A stretch of 5,952 nt of DNA. Origin: Bacillota bacterium. GTDB taxonomy: Bacteria; Bacillota; UBA4882; UBA8346. The DNA is taken from assembly GCA_028282485.1 (NCBI GenBank), contig JANQHU010000318.1, forward strand, positions 1 to 5,952, written 5' to 3'. Position numbers and translations under genes: made by a program. Positions 1-4,531 of the stretch are shown here, in pieces (the stretch's first letter is position 1; the number at the start of each line of letters is the position of its first letter). Under the pieces are notes generated by a model. The model searched no databases and was not told the DNA's origin. It saw only the letters and a program-made list of their open reading frames with translations.

Positions 1-1002
1 AAGTTGATATTTTGCCTTCCGGCGATTGGAACGAAAAATTATTTTTTTGTTTTTCTCAACCCATTGGGGGAAACAATTAGCGCCAGGAGACTCTGTCAAA
101 ATCTTTTTTTCTTTTTTGAGCAAATCAAACTTAACTAACTTACTAGCGATGGGTGCTCCATAGGGCTGGGTTTGGTAAACTAAAAAACGACTATCCGTTG
201 ACCAACTTGGAGCAGACTCTGCCCCAGTTGCTTTTTGAAAACTGGCTTTCGCAAAGACTGCCTCATGAACTAACTGGAGCTGCTCTTCTTGTAAATCATA
301 AATATAAAGAGAGTAATAACTTTGATACCGCCTTCGGTCACAGGCATAAAAAGCTACTTTTTGGGAATCGGGAGCCCAAAAAGATCCTGCTGCCAAGACT
401 GCTAATTCCGGGGGCGAAGTCCATTGAAGATTCCACCTACCCGCTACGTGAACCCGGATAGCCAGTTGATAATAACCAGTTAAAAAGACCGGCCGCAATA
501 GCCTTTGATAACGACCATCAGGGCTGCGTCCCTGCTTCTGGTTAACAATAATTCTACCGCCCCCTGCATTTTGGTAATGGTTGGTAATCCTGCGAATACT
601 ATGATCCTGAAAGTCAATTATGTACCAATAGTAAGAATAAGAGTCTTCCGCAATCAGGAGAGCTTGATCTCTTTGCCCCGGAAGAGTTTGGATTAAAATC
701 TTTTCCCCTTTAAACCGCGGAAAAGGAGTTGCTTTTTTTTGCTTTACATCAAATTCATACAACCGCTTGTGAGAAAAATATAACAAATGACCCGCTACCT
801 GGTAAACTTCGATTTGGGAACCTGCCACTACTACTATTGGGTAAACCTGCAAATCATCCAGCGCTGCCAGATAAATGGTAGTCTCTTGAGCAGCAGTACT
901 CTGAGAAAAAACCAAATATTCTTTTTTAGTTTCCGCGCCTGCAGAACTATTTAGAACTAGTAAACTGATTAAAAAAAGAGCTAATTTAATAGTTCTCCAC
1001 AT
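1..1002 (-). CDS. Secreted TolB/PD40-like beta-propeller protein, 3' end beyond the left edge
   Basis: The frame is open from the ATG at 1002-1000 to base 1, giving 334 residues with no stop; the C-terminus lies outside the window. An AGGAGG Shine-Dalgarno (1013-1018) sits 10 bases before the ATG, which supports this start. Residues 1-23 look like a Sec signal peptide: Arg3/Lys6, a hydrophobic core at about 7-18, and an AGA cleavage site before Glu24. I see no lipobox cysteine, so the product is probably exported as a soluble or wall-side protein. The mature part is rich in beta-strand and aromatic residues. It has PD40/TolB-like blades: WAPDSQKVAFY at 209-219 followed by LYIYDL (232-237), PSWSTDSRFLVYQ at 265-277 followed by KFDL (291-294), and FPQWVEKNKKIIFRSNR (311-327). 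Such blades usually form propellers that bind proteins or ligands; no catalytic residues are evident. I cannot name a specific family or function. It follows the prmC terminator, so it is probably transcribed separately. That it is a real gene is near certain; the propeller assignment is moderate. Confidence 0.85.
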   Translation of the reverse strand, partial: MWRTIKLALFLISLLVLNSSAGAETKKEYLVFSQSTAAQETTIYLAALDDLQVYPIVVVAGSQIEVYQVAGHLLYFSHKRLYEFDVKQKKATPFPRFKGEKILIQTLPGQRDQALLIAEDSYSYYWYIIDFQDHSIRRITNHYQNAGGGRIIVNQKQGRSPDGRYQRLLRPVFLTGYYQLAIRVHVAGRWNLQWTSPPELAVLAAGSFWAPDSQKVAFYACDRRRYQSYYSLYIYDLQEEQLQLVHEAVFAKASFQKATGAESAPSWSTDSRFLVYQTQPYGAPIASKLVKFDLLKKEKKILTESPGANCFPQWVEKNKKIIFRSNRRKAKYQL

Positions 1003-1053
1003 CTAAACAAGCCCTCCTCAATTAATTTCGCTACTCTATAAATACCACTCGGG

Positions 1054-1085
1054 AAATAAAAAACCCTCTAAAAAAATAGAGGATC
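1054..1085 (-). terminator. Rho-independent terminator after prmC
   Basis: Read on the minus strand, CCTCTA (1082-1077) pairs with TAGAGG (1070-1065) around a six-T loop. G-U and A-U pairs extend the stem to about 9 bp. The stem is followed directly by a T-rich run, TTTTTTATTT, covering 1063-1054. It starts about 40 bases after the prmC stop and lies before the next gene's Shine-Dalgarno. It therefore most likely ends the DUF1385-prfA-prmC transcript. The plus-strand reading has no T-run, so it is oriented for the minus strand. The stem is only moderately GC-rich. Confidence 0.75.
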
Positions 1086-1125
1086 TACTTTAAAATAAAT
1101 ATTTCCTTTTCCCTAACGCTAGGCT

Positions 1126-1989
1126 TTATTCGCGACTAGCCATAATGATCCGATCCCACCCGGCCAAGTCTTGATACCCTTTATAAACCATTCCCAAACT
1201 ACTTAACATTTCCTGTAATCCTTCCCGTTGCTCATAGCCATGCTCTACTATCAAGCGCCCCTCTGGTGCTAACAGTCGGGCCGCTTGGGGAAAAAGACGC
1301 CGATAGATCGCGAACCCATCCTCCCCGCCGTCCAAAGCCATTCGTGGTTCTTTGCGGACTTCCGGCTGTAAAGTTACGATCTGGGCAGAGGGAATATAGG
1401 GGGGATTAGAGATAATCAAATCAAAGCCTTCCATCTCTTGCTCTAGGGGAGCTAAAAGATCCCCTTCCAGAAACTCAATTTGCTCGGCTACCCCCAGTAA
1501 TGCCGCATTTTCCCGAGCCACAGCCAAAGCTTCCGGGGAGATATCAATCGCCCGCCACTGACTCTGGGGCAACAGCTTCGCCAAAGAGATGACCAACGCT
1601 CCACTGCCGGTTCCTACCTCTACCCCCCGGAGCTGCGGCCGGGTTTTCACCTGTTCGTAAGCCAGTTCCACTACCATTTCCGTTTCGGGACGGGGAATCA
1701 GAACTGCCGGATTAACTCGAAACTCCCAACCCAAAAAACCCTTGCTTTCGGTTAAATAAGCTAAGGGCCAACCCTGGACTCGCTTAATAAGCAGCTCCCG
1801 GTAATGTTGAATTTCCCTTTTTTCTAAAGGGCGATCCCATTGAGAATAGATCTGTACCCGGGAAAGGGCTAAGACTTTGGCCAGCAATAAATCGGCTTCC
1901 AAACGGGGATTGGGAATCTTTTTTTCTTTCAGATAAGGGACGGTCTTGCCGATAATCCGCCCGATAGTTAAGATTTCACTCGTCGACAT
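1126..1989 (-). CDS. prmC: Peptide chain release factor N5-glutamine methyltransferase PrmC
   Basis: This 287-residue cytoplasmic enzyme transfers a methyl group from S-adenosylmethionine to the side-chain amide of the GGQ glutamine in RF1 and RF2, which improves peptide release. The length is normal for PrmC/HemK. The N-terminal helical substrate-binding region spans about residues 1-85. The linker motif IPRPETE is at 98-104. The Rossmann SAM site EVGTGSG is at 124-130, with the acidic residue after strand 2 in AIDIS (147-151). The catalytic and substrate motif NPPY is at 195-198, followed by EPRMALDGGEDG (214-225) and VEHGYEQ (248-254). Its ATG (1989-1987) lies inside the end of prfA, a 14-base overlap, with only a weak GAGAG site upstream, so translational coupling to prfA is likely. 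The stop is TAA. Its substrate RF1 is encoded immediately upstream. EVGTGSG replaces the more usual DLGTGSG, a conservative variation. Confidence 0.97.
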   Translation of the reverse strand: MSTSEILTIGRIIGKTVPYLKEKKIPNPRLEADLLLAKVLALSRVQIYSQWDRPLEKREIQHYRELLIKRVQGWPLAYLTESKGFLGWEFRVNPAVLIPRPETEMVVELAYEQVKTRPQLRGVEVGTGSGALVISLAKLLPQSQWRAIDISPEALAVARENAALLGVAEQIEFLEGDLLAPLEQEMEGFDLIISNPPYIPSAQIVTLQPEVRKEPRMALDGGEDGFAIYRRLFPQAARLLAPEGRLIVEHGYEQREGLQEMLSSLGMVYKGYQDLAGWDRIIMASRE

Positions 1990-3043
1990 TTTTCAAACTC
2001 TCGGCCTGAGCTACGGTAATTAAGGGCTCAATGACTTCCTGCAACTCGCCACCAATTACCTTGTCTAAATTATATAACGTTAAGTTAATCCGGTGATCTG
2101 TCAACCGATTTTGGGGGAAATTGTAAGTGCGAATTCGCTCACTCCGATCCCCGGAGCCAACCATGTCTTTGCGAGTTTGCGACTCCTGGGCATGTTGTTC
2201 ACTTTGAAACTTTTCCAGCAATCTGGCTCGCAAAACTTTCATAGCTTTCTCTTTATTTTTCAATTGGGATTTCTCATCCTGGCAGGTAACTACCAGATTA
2301 GTAGGTAAATGGGTAATCCGTACCGCCGAATCAGTGGTATTCACACACTGGCCCCCGTGGCCGCCCGCCCGGAAGACATCGACTCGGAGATCGTTGGGGT
2401 TAATCTCTACATCAACCTCTTCCGCCTCGACCATGACCGCCACCGTCGCCGCAGAAGTATGGATCCGGCCACTGGCTTCAGTCTCTGGTACCCGTTGCAC
2501 CCGATGCACACCACCTTCAAATTTAAAGCGGCTATAAGCCCCACTACCCTCAACTATAAAAACTATTTCCTTAAAGCCACCCCGCTCCGATTCACTGGCG
2601 CTTAATAATTCAACCCGCCACCCTTGGGTTTCGGCATACCGGGCATACATGCGAAATAAATCACCTGCAAAAATAGCAGCCTCATCCCCACCGGTTCCGG
2701 CCCTAATTTCCATTACCACATTCTTTTCATCTCGTTCGTCTTTGGGGATTAACAATATGTTTAGTTGATTCCGCAGAGCCTCTCTTTCTTCTTTGAGACT
2801 CTTAATTTCTGCTTCTAAAAGCCGGGCCGACTCGCCACTTTCCATAGCGCACATTTCCTGGGCTAACTCTAAATCTTCCTGAACTCTTTTATAAACCTGA
2901 TAAGTCTCCGTAATCTCACTAATGGCCGCTTGCGCTTTAGCTAGCTTTTGAAATAAAGCATAATCCCCGATCACCTGAGGATCGCTAAGCTGGGCATTTA
3001 GTTCGTAGTACTTTTGTTCAATGGATTCTAATTTATCAATCAT
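1976..3043 (-). CDS. prfA: Peptide chain release factor 1 (RF1)
   Basis: RF1 recognises UAA and UAG in the ribosomal A site and triggers hydrolysis of peptidyl-tRNA. The 355-residue length matches the family. An N-terminal coiled-coil-rich domain 1 spans about 1-100. Domain 2 carries the PxT anticodon-like motif as PET (186-188) in HRVQRVPETEASGRIHTS, which distinguishes RF1 from RF2 (SPF). The catalytic GGQ is at 230-232 in GGHGGQCVNTTDSAVRITH. Gln232 is the expected PrmC methylation site. The C-terminal RF1 signature RSERIRTYNFPQNRLTDHRI is at 300-319. The ATG at 3043-3041 fits the usual MIDKLE start, but its ribosome site is poor: GGGAG lies 13 bases away and only GAAAG is closer. A much better site upstream serves a possible leader ORF (listed separately). 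The gene lies 48 bases after DUF1385 and overlaps prmC by 14 bases. Its stop is TGA, which is read by RF2 and not by RF1. Confidence 0.98.
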   Translation of the reverse strand: MIDKLESIEQKYYELNAQLSDPQVIGDYALFQKLAKAQAAISEITETYQVYKRVQEDLELAQEMCAMESGESARLLEAEIKSLKEEREALRNQLNILLIPKDERDEKNVVMEIRAGTGGDEAAIFAGDLFRMYARYAETQGWRVELLSASESERGGFKEIVFIVEGSGAYSRFKFEGGVHRVQRVPETEASGRIHTSAATVAVMVEAEEVDVEINPNDLRVDVFRAGGHGGQCVNTTDSAVRITHLPTNLVVTCQDEKSQLKNKEKAMKVLRARLLEKFQSEQHAQESQTRKDMVGSGDRSERIRTYNFPQNRLTDHRINLTLYNLDKVIGGELQEVIEPLITVAQAESLKNVDE

Positions 3044-3053
3044 AATTTACTTT

Positions 3054-3094
3054 CTACTCCCATGTTGGTATATTGAGCAAGAAAAAACTCCTTA
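3054..3094 (-). promoter_or_regulatory. Possible prfA leader ORF with strong Shine-Dalgarno and UAG stop
   Basis: The DUF1385 stop is embedded in TAAGGAG (3094-3088 on the minus strand), an excellent ribosome site. Nothing recognised as a gene begins at the usual distance. Instead, seven bases after GGAG there is a TTG (3080-3078) that opens an eight-codon frame, (M)LNIPTWE, ending in TAG (3056-3054). That stop lies 10 bases before the prfA ATG. A second short frame, ATG GGA GTA GAA AGT AAA TTA TGA (3063-3040), ends in a TGA that overlaps the prfA ATG. Both frames are plainly visible. That either is translated, or controls prfA, is inference. A plain alternative is that the site recruits or holds ribosomes for re-initiation at prfA. 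Confidence 0.3.
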
Positions 3095-4072
3095 CGAAGT
3101 GGTTTCATTACTTAAAGCTGGTTTTTCCGCCAAAGAAGCCTCTCCCTCTGATGCCATTGAAGGTTTTTTCTCCTTAGAACTTTCCGCGGCATCGGCTTCC
3201 AAAACAGTTTGCAAAGAAGTAATAGCTACTTCTAACATCTGATCATCCGGTTCGCGGGTAGTTAGCTTTTGCAACCAATAACCCGGCATGCTTAAAGCCT
3301 TCCAGAGAAAAAACTCCTGATGTCGCCCGGTAAAACGAATAATCTCGTAAGAAATTCCGGCTACTAATGGTAACAAGGCAATGCGCATGACAAAACGCAT
3401 TAAAAGACTTTCATAATGTAAAAAAGAAAAAATCACGGCACTAACTACTACCACAAACAGTAAAAAACTAGTCCCGCAGCGGGGATGAAAGGTAGTAAAC
3501 TGTCGGACATTCTCCACCGTCAACTCTTTTTTGGCCTCAAAGGCATTGATGGTTTTATGCTCGGCTCCATGATAGGCAAAAACCCTTTGGATGTCTTTTA
3601 AAAGGGAAACAGCACTAATATAGCCCACTAAAATGAGCATTCGTAAAACACTCTCAAATACATTTCCCCAAAAAGAACTATCAATAATATTTCCGATCAA
3701 CGAACGCCCCATTAAGGGCAAGACTACAAAGAGAAGGATTGCCATTACCAAAGCAAGCCCCACCATTAAAAAACCTTCCCAAGGCGAGAGTTTCACTTCC
3801 GGTTTATCTTCTTCTTCTACAAACTGGTTAGCGGAAAACATTAGTACTTTCATTCCCACCGTAAAAGACTCTCCCAGAGCCACTATCCCACGCAATAAAG
3901 GGTATTTTAAAACAGGATACTTTTTAGCCAGAGTGCTTACCGGTTCCTGGTGGACTACTATTTCCCCATTATTCTTCCGGACCGCCACCGCCAGGTTATC
4001 CCGCCCCCGCATCATTACTCCTTCAATAACCGCTTGCCCGCCATAAGTTGGAGATAGTGGTTTTTTGGCCAT
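3092..4072 (-). CDS. yqhQ: DUF1385 (YqhQ-like) integral membrane protein of unknown function
   Basis: This 326-residue protein belongs to the DUF1385 family, as does Bacillus YqhQ. The family is uncharacterised and has been predicted to be a metal-dependent enzyme. The signature GGQAVIEGVMMRG lies at 11-23. Likely membrane segments are at about 99-121, 138-158, 201-218 and 226-245. Conserved polar motifs flank them: YHGAEHKTI (167-175, with His168, Glu171 and His172) and FHPRCGTSF (195-203, with His196 and Cys199). These residues are plausible metal ligands; that is inference. A conserved TTREPDDQMLEVAI segment (271-284) is followed by a low-complexity tail rich in Ser, Ala, Glu and Lys (about 294-326), which looks disordered. 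The ATG at 4072 is supported by GAGGTG (4086-4081) eight bases upstream. It appears to be first in a unit with prfA and prmC, an arrangement known in clostridia, but its biochemical link to translation termination is unknown. Confidence 0.93.
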   Translation of the reverse strand: MAKKPLSPTYGGQAVIEGVMMRGRDNLAVAVRKNNGEIVVHQEPVSTLAKKYPVLKYPLLRGIVALGESFTVGMKVLMFSANQFVEEEDKPEVKLSPWEGFLMVGLALVMAILLFVVLPLMGRSLIGNIIDSSFWGNVFESVLRMLILVGYISAVSLLKDIQRVFAYHGAEHKTINAFEAKKELTVENVRQFTTFHPRCGTSFLLFVVVVSAVIFSFLHYESLLMRFVMRIALLPLVAGISYEIIRFTGRHQEFFLWKALSMPGYWLQKLTTREPDDQMLEVAITSLQTVLEADAAESSKEKKPSMASEGEASLAEKPALSNETTS

Positions 4073-4117
4073 TTTTAAAACACCTCTTTTTTCCTAAAAA
4101 AAATCTAATTACTATCT

Positions 4118-4153
4118 ATTATATAATAACGTTTATTATTTAATAAAGTTCAA
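4118..4153 (-). promoter_or_regulatory. Probable promoter of the DUF1385-prfA-prmC unit, with inverted repeat
   Basis: On the minus strand, TTGAAC (4153-4148) resembles a -35 box and TATTAT (4128-4123) a -10 box, with a 19-base spacer. A perfect TATAAT (4123-4118) overlaps this -10 by one base; it would sit 24 bases from TTGAAC, or 17 bases from TTATTA (4146-4141). Which pair is used cannot be decided by eye. A perfect inverted repeat, ATAATAA-CGT-TTATTAT (4123-4139), lies between the hexamers and covers one -10. It is therefore placed like an operator, but the region is AT-rich enough that chance is possible. The site is 46 bases or more before the DUF1385 ATG and downstream of the rpmE terminator. 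Confidence 0.5.
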
Positions 4154-4154
4154 T

Positions 4155-4182
4155 AAAAAAATTTTTCGAAAAAAATTTTTTC
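4155..4182 (-). promoter_or_regulatory. A/T-tract block resembling an UP element
   Basis: Plus-strand runs of 7 A + 5 T (4155-4166) and 7 A + 6 T (4169-4181) meet at a TTCGAA centre. Read on the minus strand, AAAAATTTTTT, then three bases, then AAA fits the bacterial UP-element consensus bound by the RNA polymerase alpha subunit. It lies just upstream of the TTGAAC -35 candidate, although several bases further than the classical position. The tracts may also bend the DNA. Function is inferred from sequence resemblance only. Confidence 0.4.
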
Positions 4183-4190
4183 AATTCACG

Positions 4191-4221
4191 CAAAAGCGAG
4201 GATTCACAAGAATATCCTCGC
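4191..4221 (-). terminator. Hairpin terminator after rpmE
   Basis: GCGAGGAT (4196-4203) and ATCCTCGC (4214-4221) form a perfect 8-bp stem. Inner TC/GA pairs can extend it across a two-base bulge to an ACAA loop. On the minus strand the stem is followed by TTTT (4195-4192), a short U-tract. It begins 12 bases after the rpmE stop, so it most likely terminates rpmE. On the plus strand the same stem is followed by CTTTTT (4222-4227), so it could also stop antisense transcription, although no plus-strand gene is nearby. Confidence 0.75.
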
Positions 4222-4233
4222 CTTTTTATCTGC

Positions 4234-4434
4234 TTATTTCTTTTGTAACCGTCGTTTGAATTTATCTACCTGACCGCCACTCTCAATTTTCCGTTGTTTT
4301 CCGGTATAAAAGGGATGACAGTTGGAACAAATTTCTACGCGAATTTCTGGTTTAACCGAACCAGTCTCAAAAGTATACCCACAAGCACAAGTAACCCGTG
4401 TATCATAATATTGTGGATGAATCGCTTCTTTCAT
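4234..4434 (-). CDS. rpmE: 50S ribosomal protein L31, zinc-binding type
   Basis: This 66-residue protein of the large ribosomal subunit bridges towards the small subunit in the assembled 70S. The family fingerprint is clear: MKEAIHP at the start, the CACG pair (Cys16, Cys18), ICSNCHPFYTGKQ with Cys36 and Cys39, and GGQVDKFKRR near the end. The four cysteines mark the zinc-containing (C+) form rather than the cysteine-free paralogue used in zinc starvation. Length and basic tail are normal. The ATG at 4434-4432 has GAGGTG (4448-4443) eight bases upstream. It has its own promoter (4475-4503) and terminator (4191-4221), so it appears monocistronic, although it neighbours DUF1385-prfA-prmC as in many clostridia. 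The stop is TAA. Confidence 0.98.
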   Translation of the reverse strand: MKEAIHPQYYDTRVTCACGYTFETGSVKPEIRVEICSNCHPFYTGKQRKIESGGQVDKFKRRLQKK

Positions 4435-4474
4435 AAATTACTCACCTCGCTTACCCGATACCATGTTAATCTAA

Positions 4475-4503
4475 ATTATATCACGGATAACAGCAATGCA
4501 CAA
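4475..4503 (-). promoter_or_regulatory. rpmE: Extended -10 promoter of rpmE
   Basis: On the minus strand a perfect TATAAT (4480-4475) is preceded by TG plus one base, the extended -10 arrangement. TTGTGC (4503-4498) lies 17 bases further upstream as a partial -35 box. Transcription would start near 4467, giving a 5' leader of roughly 33 bases that contains the Shine-Dalgarno. That is too short for a typical riboswitch. This is the clearest vegetative (sigma-A type) promoter in the window. Confidence 0.7.
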
Positions 4504-4531
4504 CAAAATATTTATTAAAAATTAAAAGTTT

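Noticed and set aside
153..696. Two plus-strand frames of 102 and 63 codons in the left kilobase
   Set aside because: They are antisense to the uninterrupted minus-strand propeller frame, which has a Shine-Dalgarno, signal peptide and repeat motifs. The plus-strand products show no family features.
1003..1060. Promoter for the propeller gene, for example TTTATAGAG around 1033-1042 on the minus strand
   Set aside because: The -10-like sequence has no convincing -35 at a suitable distance. A promoter is expected after the terminator, but I cannot place it with support.
2093..2605. Plus-strand frames opposite prfA
   Set aside because: prfA is unambiguous on the other strand. These frames are complements of conserved RF1 codons.
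3633..4046. A 137-codon plus-strand frame opposite DUF1385
   Set aside because: It lies wholly antisense to a strongly conserved coding gene. Its translation is a Ser/Thr/Pro/Arg-rich shadow with no recognisable motif, and no plausible promoter was seen.
2348..4279. A GGQ tripeptide occurs in three neighbouring proteins (RF1, DUF1385, L31), suggesting shared PrmC substrates
   Set aside because: Only the RF1 motif sits in the known release-factor context. The DUF1385 and L31 occurrences belong to those families' own conserved segments or common variants, so this is coincidence.
4435..4531. Possible riboswitch or L31 leader structure upstream of rpmE
   Set aside because: The predicted transcript leader is only about 33 bases and shows no stable hairpin. 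The rest of the gap is promoter and AT-rich sequence.
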